A DNA stretch of 64,000 nucleotides. It comes from Harmothoe impar (taxonomy: Eukaryota; Annelida; Polychaeta; Phyllodocida; Polynoidae). Shown here piece by piece: positions 1 through 12,260 of the stretch. Within the stretch, counting starts at the first letter, position 1, and each line of letters starts with the position of its first letter. Under the pieces are notes generated by a model. The model saw nothing but the letters and a program-made list of their open reading frames with translations, did no database searches and was not told where the DNA came from. Where the stretch lies: positions 85,061,606 to 85,125,605 of the forward strand of contig OX381707.1 of the NCBI GenBank assembly GCA_947462335.1. The letters are read 5' to 3'. The position numbers and the translations under genes were made by a program.

Positions 1-180
1 TGTACTTGTAAGACAATGCTGGGCAAAGGGTGATTCTTAAACTCACTAAATAATAATCTATAACCTCTGCTTTTCCTCAGTAACATCTGCTATTGTGGGA
101 AGGGAAACTGGCCTTAAGGGCGCTGTAAACTACAAAACACAAAAGTTACAGGTTCTCAAAATAAAACATATATACATTCA

Positions 181-399
181 TCTCTGAAATGATGGGGGGA
201 TTCAGCCCGGAGAAAATGTGGGCCATGAGGAGGCAGCTGTAGACATGTTATATGACAGCAGGACAGGCTGTATTTGTTCTGATCCTACTTCACTTGTGGC
301 TCCCCCTAGGGGGTGTTTCCTGACACCTCCCACCTCCCTGTGGCTGTCACTTCTGCTGCTGCTGACTGTGTCACTGGTAATAGCCAGTCTATGGTAGGC
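181..399 (+). pseudogene. Module A copy in U1, degraded hydrophobic reading frame
   Basis: This is homologous to the open 77-codon frame at 19,043-19,276. The U1 copy has lost one continuous frame. The upstream part reads with an SPEKMWAMRR-like start and then meets a TAG. The downstream part, with TSLWLSLLLLLT followed by a second hydrophobic stretch, is open in another frame and also stops at the end of module A. The hydrophobic end would be a membrane segment if translated. Nothing identifies a protein family. Confidence 0.4.
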
Positions 400-764
400 A
401 GCTTGGGTCAAAACGAATATCCACACAAACCTTGTTATATGCAGTATAATGATTGAGACTGGTCGTTTTCTGAAGCCCCTGTTCACTCAGCCAACACAAT
501 GCATTATGGACTAGATGGCAATCTCTTTCAAAACATATTACCTTATTAGGCACCCAATAACACCAGACTGGGGTCTGAAATTTACTTAAAGGTGGTTGTA
601 AAAAAAAGGGGAAACTACATCAAATACTAAAACACATATTTTCTCAATGGGCCTGAACAAATAAACAAATAGATGAATAGAAAGGTAACAAGTTCTATTA
701 GCACCAAGAACTAAACAAATGTTTCCTCCTTATCTGCGTGCCTTACCACCACCCTAGGCCCGGA

Positions 765-900
765 GCACACAGCAATCAGACTGCCCCATATGTCCTTGTG
801 TGTCCAGTACAGCTAGGTGTGTCTGTACATAGTGACTAAGGACTGCAGGGTCCCATCACGCTATAAAGCTGATGCAGGTTTCCGTTAAGATCTAACTTGA
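765..900 (+). pseudogene. Module B copy in U1, frame broken
   Basis: The stretch starting with the block encoding AIRLPHM aligns with the intact frames at 43,156-43,410 and 60,474-60,764, but a TAG interrupts it about 17 codons in. The U2 copy (about 9,225-9,345) is also interrupted early. The U3 copy (about 19,750-19,885) stays open for about 42 codons but diverges from the U4/U5 protein after LHI/LHM. Confidence 0.35.
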
Positions 901-1993
901 TAGTCTGATTCAAGAGGGCTAATCGCCTCTCCCACTTGGGACTCATGGTCGGTAGGAGATTGTTTTCACAGAATGGCCGTGGGATTTCTTACAGCATTTC
1001 CTGAGTGGAATGCCCTCGGGCTATAGCTCTACCTTTATAGGGTGTGTATACAGCAAGTACAGCAGGGTTATCATGTACACTACAGAGGCTGAAATGACTT
1101 GTTACTGACAGTCGTTTCTCAGCCTAGGTCGATCTCACAGAAGACAGTCAATTTTGATCTACAGACATCAACAATATTGTTTCAATAACTTGGAAATATC
1201 TTCCCTGCATGTGTGTGAACATAACTACACTGTTTCTCCCATATATTAGGGAATCCTTTCATGGTACCCATCCACATTTCTTGTATTACAGCAACAAGCA
1301 TACTGGCTCTACTTTAACAACAAACTTTGGTCCTAGTGATGCTGCTCAGGAAAATAAGTTGAGGTGCTGCAAGTTTGTATCATAGGATTACACAATTACA
1401 GTTCAAGGTGAATAATCTTAAAAAGTAGTTTTCTTTTTGCATTTATTGAAGGGACATGGAGTTCAGGATTACTAGAACATTAGAATGAATGACATATTAC
1501 CAATTCAAATGACATGAGCGTTTTGTAGCTGATTACAGATGATTCAATTGCATGTCAGATGTTGCCCGATATAACCTGGTATAAGTAATTTATTGTAGTA
1601 CTGTGATGAGCGTCTTCAGTGTTACTTGATTTTTTCATCTGTAGCTTGCTACACTTTGTCCCTTGACATGCATGGTATAGAAAAAGGGGGGAGTTAATCT
1701 TGCATAGGGGGAGAGGGAGGCAGACCCATCAATCATATTTTCTCAACATCTGTGTCCTCTTGATATTATTTAAGCTGAATGCAAGTTTTCCTTTTCCTGG
1801 TTTTCAATTTATCAGTGAAAGCTCCTGAGCTACATCTTAATCCAATTCTTCAGCATTAAACAGAATGCTTCAGGCATGATCAAGTGAAAGTACTGAAACT
1901 AAGAGAACACTTTTCACTGCCTGCAATATGAAACCAGAATAGTGCCCTATGAGACCCTAGTCCCATGGGCCATGCATTTAATGCATGTCATAT

Positions 1994-2511
1994 GGCTGTG
2001 TCTCACGACCTTGAGCCAATGTTTTTGTCTCTGATCAGGTGCCGTCTCTGACAGGGTGCCGTCTCTGACCAGGTGCCGTCTCCGACCAGGTGTCAGAAAA
2101 AGGTGTTTTAAAAAGAATTATACTCATGTATATAAGGATTTGTAAAAACATTATTGCGGTTGTTATATAATTAAAATTATAATTACAATCGGCCTCCTGC
2201 TGTTGGTATTTTGACCTTATCAAGCCAAGCCGTATAGAGACGGCACCCGGTCAGAGACGGCACCCAGTCAGAGACGGCATCCGGTCAGAGACGGCACCGG
2301 TCAGAGACGGCACCCAGTCAGAGACGGCACCCGGTCAGAGACGGCACCCGGTCAGAGATGGCACCCGGTCAGAGACGGCACCCAGTCAGAGATGGCACCC
2401 GGTCAGAGACAGCACCCGGTCAGAGACGGCACCCGGTCAGAGACGGCACCCAGTCAGAGAAGGCACCCAGTCAGAGACAAAAACTTTGGCCCAAGGTCGT
2501 GAGACACAGCC
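1994..2511. mobile_element. Non-autonomous foldback-type element with 17-bp subterminal repeats
   Basis: The ends are inverted copies of GGCTGTGTCTCACGACCTT. Inside them lie opposed arrays of a 17-bp unit (GGTCAGAGACGGCACCC): about 3-4 units at 2,032-2,094 and about 14 units at 2,237-2,478 in the opposite orientation, around a 140-bp AT-rich core. The paralogous U2 locus (10,970-11,000) runs across without it, which shows insertion. The flank is slightly rearranged, so I could not fix the target duplication; a TA or short AT-rich one is possible. The 62-codon minus-strand frame inside it is not credible. Confidence 0.8.
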
Positions 2512-2599
2512 CTATGTAACACACAGAAACCCCAAATAATGGGAAGGTAGGTAAGCCTGAAGCACAGCGTACTGGAGAACCAGCTGAACCCTTCTATAA

Positions 2600-5340
2600 C
2601 AGATTCATCAGTACGAGCTACTGTGTACTAGTTAAGCCCTTGAAAATGATGCATTTGGCACGATCAACTGAAAGTATTAAAGCAAAGAGAGCCATTTTCA
2701 CTAGAAACTGCGTAAAATGTGAAACCAGAAAAGTACCCTTTACCCTAATCCACTTGGCCATGTCATGTTCCTCTGTCAGAAGCACCAAATAATCGGACAG
2801 CAAGTCCCTTGTAGCACACATGTACCAGTTGACCAGCTATAAAACATCATTACTAAAAGCTGCTGAGCACCTGAGCACTAATTAACCCGAGTTTGCAATT
2901 GTGGTGAACATGATGCTTCAGGCGAGATTAGGGCAGAGAGAACCCTTTTCTCAAGACACTGCAAGCATTTTGGAATCCAAAAGAATATAATCCCACCCTT
3001 TACCTTAGTCCCAGGGGCAATGTACCTAGTGATTGTCATGACTCTCTGTTAGGTACAGTCAGAAACACTCAATGATCTTAGAGCCATCTCCTTTTACAGC
3101 ACACTGTGCTGGAAGTATATAGACAAATGCCAATGTCCATTGATACCACACCGTCTCTGTCATATGTCATGAGTTGGGCCTGGGGCCATATGCCCCAGAC
3201 CCCAGTCATGAAATACATCAGAGGGTATCAATGTAGTTGACATTTGTATGAATCATCTTTTTAAAATCATAATCCATTTAAGGAAGGAATGGTTACCTTT
3301 TCCTAGCCCATTCAATACAGCAACATTGTATTCAATGTGAGTTTTGAATATGGTTTCTCAGTGCTTAAGCATAGGAAATCTTGCATTTCAAAACAATAAA
3401 GTTGAGAGGACTCACTGGAAGCTCAGCAGTTCTACCCCCTGTTACAGCTTATCGTGCCTTGTGAGAGGTCTTTCTTTAACCTCGGTCAGTGAATATAACA
3501 GATGGTGTATGAGTAGAGATCTGGTTGTGCTGATAGTGTCAAATGGTGCATTATCATAGTGTTTCTTTTTGTTTCTTAGAAACCTGTCCGATGTTGGCCA
3601 AACCTGTCAGGGTGGACGCTGTGTACACTGGTGTAGTAAGCTATGGTAAAGAAGCCAGGCACAGCGCCAAGTAGCAATGTATACTGAGCACCACCATTGA
3701 CCCTTTAAGGGCTGCATAGTTGTTCAATGTGCTGTGTTCCTTTTTGCCTTCATGCACAAATACTGGACTGGTGAGTAGAGCTAGAATCAGCCATCATACT
3801 GGTTTTCTTGAGTTGATGCATGTCCAGACGTTTGTTGCCATGCATAATTGCATATGGGCCAGGTGAAAAGCTTACCGACGACTGTTCCATGTGGCCCTTA
3901 CAGTAAATGTTTGTGTTTCTACTTGCGGGAGTCATCCCTCTTCCATGATACCAAACTTACAGGTAGGTCGGTGGGTCAGTAATGGTATATGAGGGCTAGA
4001 ATTAGGACAGACAAGAAGCCTCAGATAAAGGCATTTACAACATACAAAAATATTTCCAACATACATTTATCTTTGTCAGTTCAAAAAGATTGACATTCCT
4101 TATAACTCAATACTTGCCTCACATGAATCTATGTCATATGAAAATGTTGTCAAATCAAATTAGATAAAGGACATAGTTGGAGAGACAGATGAGAGAATAG
4201 CCATAACTATATAGCTACTGAAATTAAGCATGCCAATGCAAAATGAAAAACACATTTACATCGGCAACTTGAACATGGGCCATGAAATTCTCAACCAAAA
4301 GGGGTCAAATCAGAGATCCTGTTTTGTTCCACCCTTTCACCATTTTATGGTTTAAATCATGTTTTGAAAAGAGTTGTGAATCCAGTCCATGAATGGATGA
4401 CAGAAGGAAGCAGGGAAGGTGCAGTAAAAGCCAAAGTACAAAACAGGGTTCTTCAAAAGAAGTTGATGAAAACTGTAAAACAGTGATTCAGATAACATGA
4501 GGAGTTGTTTTGGAATCTGATTTGAATGCATGGCCAATATTAAATGTTGCCTTTTACCATGAATCAAGTGTAGTGCCTGCCAAACTTGGAGGAGTTCCAT
4601 CTGATTTGATGGGAGGTATCCCATAATGGTGGCCAGACTGACTATTTCTATAAACATGAATCTTTAATAAATCATGAATAAAGAGACAAAGAGCCAGAGA
4701 AAGAAAGAGGCAGAAAAAAGAATGAGACACAGAGGTACTGACTGACACAGTGTAGGAGAGGGGGGCCTTGGTGTGGGTAGGGAGGCAGAGGGGAGGGTGG
4801 CTGCACAGATTGATATTGGTGAGAGATGTTCACAAAAGGGCTGCAGGGAAACACCAGGTGTAGAGACAAGAACAGAACTGTTCTTGAACAGCCCTACTCA
4901 GTCCTTGACAAGCTGCATTGACCATTTAATAACTGCATAATGATTTCATATTCGTATCTCTCCTTGATACATAAATGCAGCACTGTACCTTGTTTTTGCT
5001 TTATTCTATCTGGATCTCATTGTCTTTCTCTCTCCGTGCCTTGCAGGCCAGGGAGCTGGAGCACCATTATCAAAAATGTAGATTGTGTCTGATACTAAGG
5101 CAATGAGTACAATGAATCTCTTATTGATTCAGTTATGGTATAATCCTGGTTCATTAATGTGTGATCCGCTTGATGAATTGATCAATTAATTGATCCAATA
5201 TTCATAATCAAAGCGTATTCATCATGTTGTCTTTTGCAAAGTGGTATTTTGTTAGCTCTGTATGCTTCTGTATATCTGCTCCCTCAATCTCTTTGTCCCT
5301 TTGTCTGTCTCCTCTCCTCTCTCTCTATTCCATCTCTTTT
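2600..5340. other. Non-coding stretch shared with U2
   Basis: No gene is seen. The sequence aligns with 11,060-13,910, and frames in one copy are interrupted in the other. A recurrent module resembling CTACCxCCTGTTACAGCTTATCxxGCCTTGTGAGAGGT occurs at about 3,430. Relatives lie near 6,612, 11,945, 16,925, 32,755, 38,685, 49,130 and 53,705. 4,640-4,800 is purine-rich. Confidence 0.6.
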
Positions 5341-5343
5341 CCA

Positions 5344-5373
5344 CCTCTCTCCTCTCTCTCTCTCTCTCTCTCT

Positions 5374-5420
<47 letters not shown>

Positions 5421-5470
5421 TCTCTCTCTCTCTCCCTCTCTTGCCCTCTCTCTTTCTTTCTCTCTCTCTC
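5344..5470. repeat. (CT)n microsatellite, U1
   Basis: A nearly uninterrupted CT/TC tract with occasional CCC or TT interruptions. It gives rise to serine/leucine-rich plus frames and arginine/glutamate-rich minus frames that are artefacts of the dinucleotide. Confidence 0.95.
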
Positions 5471-8400
5471 AATCTCCTGTGGGCACACCCACATTCCTAC
5501 TCTCTTCACCTGTTCCCCACCTGCACTCTAAATTATCCTCATAAAGGCCTGATAGTCCTTACTTTGAAGGCAGGTCGGCTTTCAGACCTTCCTATATTAA
5601 TCAGTCAAAGCCCCTTAGGCCTCTTACTGCCTCTTTACCTCCTTCCTGTATCTGATCTACATCTGGCCCTGGACATTTTGCTGATTAGATAGAAATAGAA
5701 GGACGTAGGACCAATGGTGTGTTAGAGAAACCACTATATTGCCTACAGTGTGAAATAAGACTGTCTTAGCCCTGATCCTAAGGTCAAAGCATACAGATTA
5801 TTCCCTATGGGCATAGCCCTTTTTACTCTGTGGGGATAATGCAGTTTCCAAGTAGTGCTAATGTCAGGATAGCAGGCACAAGCATGGAAACCCCTAGGGA
5901 GATAATTCTTGTCCATCGCAGTGGCATAGGAAAAGAGGAGGCGCCTTAATATCTTTGCCCCCCCCCTCTCAAAAGATTTGTCAAGACCTCTTATATAATA
6001 TTCCCAATTTTCAATCCTTACCTCTCCCACATAGGAAAACGCCAGGGTAAACAGGGCGGTGCCTGCCCAATCAGAACTAAAGGGGCTAAATACTAATTTT
6101 CCATATAATCTAATATAAGCGTGTATATGATACGTCATGCATAAAAAACAATACGTTAAATTAGTTGTGGGGGCCCGATCAGGATCTGCTACCTATGCCC
6201 CTGCCTCTGTAGGCAAGACCATGTTGGTTCTGTGCTTGGAATCTCTCGTGAGGTTAAAGCAGGCACTTTCTTCCCACACATCATGATATGCAAACAATGA
6301 GCTGTATTAAGAAACCAACTTGTCATCAAATAGCCTGTGCAGTATACACATAACATTCCAGGAACAAGCTACTCCTGTGTCTTCACTATAGTATAAATGG
6401 CACCTCAAAGTTGTGATGCAAGTTCCTCACTGCCAGCGTTCAACTGTATGATAGACTTGGAACTGGCAAAACATTGCAGGCAGTTTTTTATTCTTAACTG
6501 GTGCATGTTCATAATGCTAATCATGCATGTTTAGTAATATTGGTTGCAGAAAGCTGTAGCAACTTTTTGAAATGTGACCACAGTACACAGAGCTAAACAC
6601 CTCCCCAGCAGGAGGTCTACCACCTGCTGCAACCTCTCTGACATGCTGGGCAGTTCTACATGGTGAGAGTTGGGGGGGAGGGTAAAACTGATGGTCTGTA
6701 AGTAGAAAGATGATGGTACTGACTTTAGAACTAATGGCGGCAAATAGGGCAGGCCTACTTTACTAGCACTATATGAATTATCTGATTCAAGCAACTTCAG
6801 GAAAACTTTAGGAAAAATTAGCTTTCTGCTCCCAGCAGCTTGAGCCAACTCCAAGCAGCTTTTTTTCATATTAAAATTCCTACAAGCTGCGGAAAGAAGG
6901 CTGTTAATCAATTTTTTTTTCTGCTGAAAGTTAAATGGTATAATCTATGCAGCTCTATACTGATAGAATTACCAACCATAGCACTATCTGGGATTTAGTT
7001 ATTTGGCTATTTTTTAGTCACCAGGTTGCATGAACACACCAATAGCTGCATTCAAGCGTCATGCTCCACAGCTTTATCAACCCATTCGAGTCAGCATGAT
7101 ACTTGAATGCACCACTTGGAAGTTCTTTGTCAAGGCCACATCCATATACCATTACAGCAAAGAGTATAGCATATTAAATACACAATTTTTTTTTTCAATA
7201 CTTTCATAGAAATGAAGCTGAGGAAAAGTTTGAACACTTGGTGTGCTTGCATAGTAGAACTTAGAATAGGTTTAAGTCTCCAATCACTATCTTAGCACGT
7301 CAGCCCTCTAGGCTGGGTTTGGGTTGCAGCTTTAACAAATTATATGAGTTGGCCCCGCAGACCAGGTCTGGTCCTGCTTAATGTTATTTAGGACGCCAGA
7401 TGCCGTCACTAGGGGAATACTAAGTACAGATCCTTAAGACCAGCTATACAATACAGTCTTGTTTAATGGCCTCATTCACAGTTCACCCGCGTTGCACATC
7501 TTAAGGATTGCACTAATAGACATGTGAAATTATTTAGTTGTCCACCTAGGGTTTTGTTTAGAGCAAGCAAACCATTTAGAATAAACTTTCTAGGCTGAGA
7601 CTTTAACCCCCCTGTTGATTTTCTAGACAAAAACAAATACTTGCAGAAGTTGTCACTACTGTAAATTGTCAGATTAAGGTAGCACCATTTACAAGCGAAA
7701 TAAATTAGACATATATCACAGTATCAAAGATCTCATAATAATGCTTCAGAACTTTCTCTTAGTCCCTCAGGAGTGATCGCAGAAAAGTTTTGTCATTTAT
7801 ATTCCTTCTTTTTGTTATTAGAAACCAATACCCTGATATAGAATCTCAGGCGGCCTGCCAATACAACATGTTGCCCCTTATCAATTGTTTCATGGCTATT
7901 ACCTTGGATCCTATCTTCTTAGCCCATCCCTTGGTTCTCTCTCCTAGTTACTTCTCTGCATCAATATGCATAAAGCCTGATAGGGAAACTAAGCCAGGCT
8001 CACCTTTATAAGCCATCTGGGTGTTGAAGGAAGCCATGGACATGTAAGGGTATGACTAATAAACGACCATACTTTAGATGTGCAAAAGATAAGGCAAAAG
8101 ATAAATATAACCTATGTGGGTAAATACCCTTTGGTCAGACCCAAGGCCATTTAGTTCTGACTGTGCTCTATCATATGCACAGTCTCTACGGACCTGTAAT
8201 AGGTGTACATGTAGCTGCAATTCGGTTTGCAAATTTTCCTCTTTCCTTCATCAGACCTGGAGGACCAATATTACAGCCACTTCAGCATACATCAGAACAT
8301 TCACAATAAGTTTGCCAATTAAATCCTCAACACAATAGAGAGTTCAAAATCCCACCGTGTACAGAACGATATACTTGTAAGGCAATGCTTGGCAATGGGC

Positions 8401-8570
8401 CAGACGTTGCTGTACACATAACAAGTAGGCAATTATTAAACTCTGTAAATAATATGACCTCTACTTTCCCTCAGCTGTAAACGGAGACAAGAAAATGACC
8501 TCAAAGGCGCTGTAAAATACGAAAGACAAAGTGTACAGCTTATCAAAAAAAATTTTTTTTGACTCAGTCA

Positions 8571-8788
8571 TCTCTGAAATGATGGGAGGGATTCAGTCCG
8601 GAGGAAATGTGGGCCATGACGAGGCAGCTGTAGACAGGCTGTATGACACCAGGACAGGCTGTATTTGTTCTATGCCTACTTCACTTGTGGCTCCCCTTAG
8701 GGAATGTTTCCTGACACCTCCCACCTCCCTGTGGCTGTCACTTCTACTGCTGCTGACCGTGTCACTGTTAATAGCCAGTCTATGGTAG
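8571..8788 (+). pseudogene. Module A copy in U2, frameshifted
   Basis: The hydrophobic frame is open from about 8,580 to a TAG at 8,786-8,788 and reads RLYDTRTGCICS followed by SLWLSLLLLLT. The N-terminal part is out of frame relative to the U3 copy, where FSPEEMWAMRR continues straight into RLYD. One or two small indels separate the two. It is probably a decayed copy; if the downstream part is used, it would encode a short membrane segment. Confidence 0.4.
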
Positions 8789-11700
8789 GCAGCTTGAGTC
8801 AAATATGTACAGGGTTATACACAGTTCAGTGTATGTTTATATATATATAGTAGGTTATGTGGCTAGCTTTACAAAATTTTGGTACAAAATAACCTAATCT
8901 TCTTTCATGCATGTTAGCTGATATTCTGTTGCAATCTGATGTAAAACCAGCAAAGACCATTGCATAACAGACAAGGTAACAATCCTTTCCAAAATGGTTA
9001 GCATTATATTAATCAACTAGGGACCCTAAAATCACAAGACAAAGCTCCGAAAAGAGCTAATGAGTGGTTGTAAAAGAGAAAGAAAGTACCTCAGATACTG
9101 AAACATATATTCTCTCATTCGGTTTGAATAGTCAAATAGGCAAGTGAACTAAGAGAAATGTTTATGTTGATAAAGCATGGATCCCCCTCATCTCCCACCC
9201 TACTCCCACCCTAGGCCCTGAGCACACAGCAATCAGACTGCTCCCTATCTCCTTATAGAGCTAGCACAGTTCGGTGTGTCTGTACATATTGACTGAGGAC
9301 TGCCGGGTTGCGTTCCACAATAAATCTGATGGTTGTCTCTGTATAGATCTAACTAAATAGTAAGTTTCTTGAGGGTCAAAAGCTACTCTCCCTCTGTGTC
9401 TAAAAATATAATTCAGAATTTCAAGCAAATGATCAAGTAGAATGACAATAGTTAGTAACTTCATAGAACAGCCATTATAAAGTCTAATTTCGCTAAGAGT
9501 ATAAGTATATATCAGCATATTGTCCCTCAAATATATGTCAGGTATTACGTCTTTAGGCCTGGGTCCACTAGCATATATAAGGCTGTTTGTCGTCCTTGAA
9601 AACGTGAATTTGAATACAAATATGAAATATATGTTTTGTCTCCCTGTGGACACAGGTGAACGCCAAATTTCTCAAATACAACAGTGAGATAGCAATTTGG
9701 GGGTATCAAAAGTGGATGACAAAAATGAGAATGTAGAAAATCTAACATGTTTGATTTTTACTGCAGAAATTGGGCGATTTGCTCTTTATTCTATTATTAT
9801 AACTCATCCATGTTTACCCTGGGCAGTCTGGGCAGCAATTTATAACGCCTATTGGACACAGCATACCACATGCAGTCTCCTAAGTTTCCAAAAGGTCAGT
9901 AATGTAGTGCTAGTGTATTACTCACCAGCACTGCATAAGTTTATCAAAATGACAGGTTTCCTTCAGGCAACACCCCATTTCTAAAGGTTTAAACTGCAAA
10001 AAGTAGTAAGAAAAAGACAATCCCATATGTTCTAAAGTGAAGTGTATATATGTAAAAAATATTTACAGAGGCTGAAATGACTTGTACCTGACAGTTGTTT
10101 CTCAACTTAGGTCGATCCATCAGAAGCCAGTCATTTTTTATCTACAGACATTATCAATATTGTTTTAATAACTTGGAAATATCTTCCCTGCATGTTTGTG
10201 ACCATAACTACACCATTTCTCCCATAAATTGGGGAATCCTTCCATGGTACCCATCAATATTTCTTGTATTACAGCAACAAGCATACTGGCACTACTTTAA
10301 CAACAAACTTTGGTGCTAGCAATGCTGCTCAGGAAAATAAGTCGACGTGCCGCAAGCTTGTATCATAGTATTACACTCAATCATTACAGTTCAAGGTGAA
10401 TAATCTCAAAAGGTAGTTTTCTTTTTGCATATGTTGAAGGGACATGGAGTTCAGGATTACTAGAACATTAGAATGAATGACATATTACCAATTCAAATGA
10501 CATGAGCGTTTTGTAGCTGATTACAGATGATTCAATGGCATGTCAGATGTTGCCCGATATAACCTGTTATAATCAATCCATTGTTATACAGTGATGAGCG
10601 TCTTCAGGGTTACTTGATTTCTTCATCTGTAGCTTGCTACACTTTGTCCCTTGACATGCACAGTATAGACAAAGGGGGGAGTTAATCTTGCATAGGGGGA
10701 GAGGGAGGCAGATCCATCAATCATATTTCCTCAACATCTGTGTCCTCTTGATATTATTTAAGTTGAAGACAAGTCCTCCTCCAAGACCTATACCAATTCA
10801 TCAGTGAAAGCTCCTGAGCTACATCTTAATCCAATTCTTTAGCATTAAACAGAATGCTTCAGGCATGATCAAGTGAAAGTACTGAAACTAAGAGAACACT
10901 TTTTACTGTCTGCAATATGAAACCAGAATAGTGCCCTATGAAACCCTAGTCCCATGGGCCATGCATTTAGTGCATGTCATATGTCTCTGTAACACAGAGA
11001 AACCCCAAATAATGGGAAGGTAGTTAAGCCTGAAGCACAGCGCACTGGAGAACCAGCTGAACCCTTCTATAAAAGAGTCATCAGTAAGAGCTACTGAGTA
11101 CTAGTTAAGCCCTTGAAAATGATGCATTTGGCACGATCAACTGAAAGTACTAAAGCAAAGAGAGCCATTTTCACAAGAAACTGTGTAAAACATGAAACCA
11201 GAAAAGTACCCTTTTCCCTAGTCCCCTTGGCCATGTCATGTTTCTCTGTCAGAAGCACCCAGTAATCGGACAGCAAGTCTCTTGTAGCACACATGTACCA
11301 GTTGACCAGCTGCACCCTCAATCTGTTTACCACCTGTTCTATAGAACGTTATTGGTAAAAGCTGCTAAGCACCTGAGCACTAGTTAACCCGAGTTTGCAA
11401 TTGTGGTGAACATGATGCTTCAGACGAGATTAGGTGATAGTATTAGGGCAGAGAGAACCCTTTTCACAAGACACTGCAAGCATTTTGGAATCCAAAAGAA
11501 TATAATCCCACCCTTTACCTTAGTCCCAGGGGCAATGTACCTAGTGATTGTCATGACTCTCTGTTAGGTACAGTCAGAAACACTCAATGACCTTATAGCC
11601 ATCTCCCTTTACAGCACACTGTGCTGGAAGTATATAGACAAATGCCAATGCCCATTGACACCAGACCGTCTCTGTCATATGTCATGAGTTGAGCCTTGGG

Positions 11701-12053
11701 CCATGTGCCACAGACCCTAGTCATGAAATACATCAGAGGGTATCAATGTAGTTGACATTTGTATGAATCATCTTTTTAAAATCATAATCCATTTGAGTAA
11801 GGAATGGTAACCTTTTCCTAGACCATTCAATACAGCAATATTGTATTCAATGGGGGGTTTTGAATATGGTTTCTCAGTGCTTAAGCATAGGAAACCTTGC
11901 ATTTCAAAACAATAAAGTCGAGAGGACTCACTGGAAGCTCAGCAGTTCTACCCCCTGTTAAAGCTTATCTGGCCTTGTGAGAGGTCTTTCTTTAACTTCA
12001 GTCAGTGAATAAAACAGATGGTGTATGAGTAGAGATCTGGTAGTGCTGATAGT

Positions 12054-12260
12054 GGGCCTCTACATGGGTAAAAATCGACACAGGTGACACGGCGACACGG
12101 CCCTTTTAGGCCCTTTTAAAAATCGACGGACACAGGAAAATCAGACAGGGTTTTTTCTCTATGTTCATATATGGCTAAAAACCGACAAGATGCCACTGCC
12201 CTCCTGCTAAAATTGGTCCCGGCAACACTGTCTAAATTGCGGGTACCCATGTAGAGGCAC
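12054..12260. mobile_element. MITE, about 207 bp, inserted in U2 only
   Basis: The inverted ends GxGCCTCTACATGGGTA face each other. The flanks carry a 6-7 bp direct repeat GATAGT(G) at 12,048-12,054 and 12,261-12,267. The paralogous U1 site near 3,535 has this target once and no insert. No coding capacity. Superfamily not determined; the ends are not diagnostic. Confidence 0.8.

Larger units (their letters stand above)
1..8340. repeat. Tandem paralogous unit U1 (left end cut by window)
   Basis: First of five diverged tandem units. It aligns by eye with U2 over most of its length: 1-400 with 8,373-8,790; 1,050-3,600 with 10,055-12,300; 3,600-4,900 with 12,290-13,620; 5,160-5,550 with the 15,119 and 15,605 copies; 5,740-8,030 with 16,080-18,530. 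Module order is a hydrophobic frame (A), module B, a TTTTCACAGAATGG block near 970, a long non-coding stretch, a CT microsatellite and a block near 7,310-7,460. Short frames in the rest of the unit are not preserved between copies, so I read it as non-coding. Confidence 0.8.

Noticed and set aside
2237..2478. CRISPR-like array
   Set aside because: The 17-bp units are contiguous with no unique spacers, in an animal genome, and bounded by inverted ends.
5224..5692. Serine/leucine-rich and arginine/glutamate-rich reading frames
   Set aside because: They are translations of the CT microsatellite. The same applies to 13,791-14,090 and 15,184-15,973.
5743..6138. 131-codon minus-strand frame
   Set aside because: The U2 counterpart (16,040-16,369) has different frame breaks; there is no start context or family resemblance.
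9261..9653. 130-codon minus-strand frame
   Set aside because: It is not preserved in U1 or U3 and overlaps the decayed module B.
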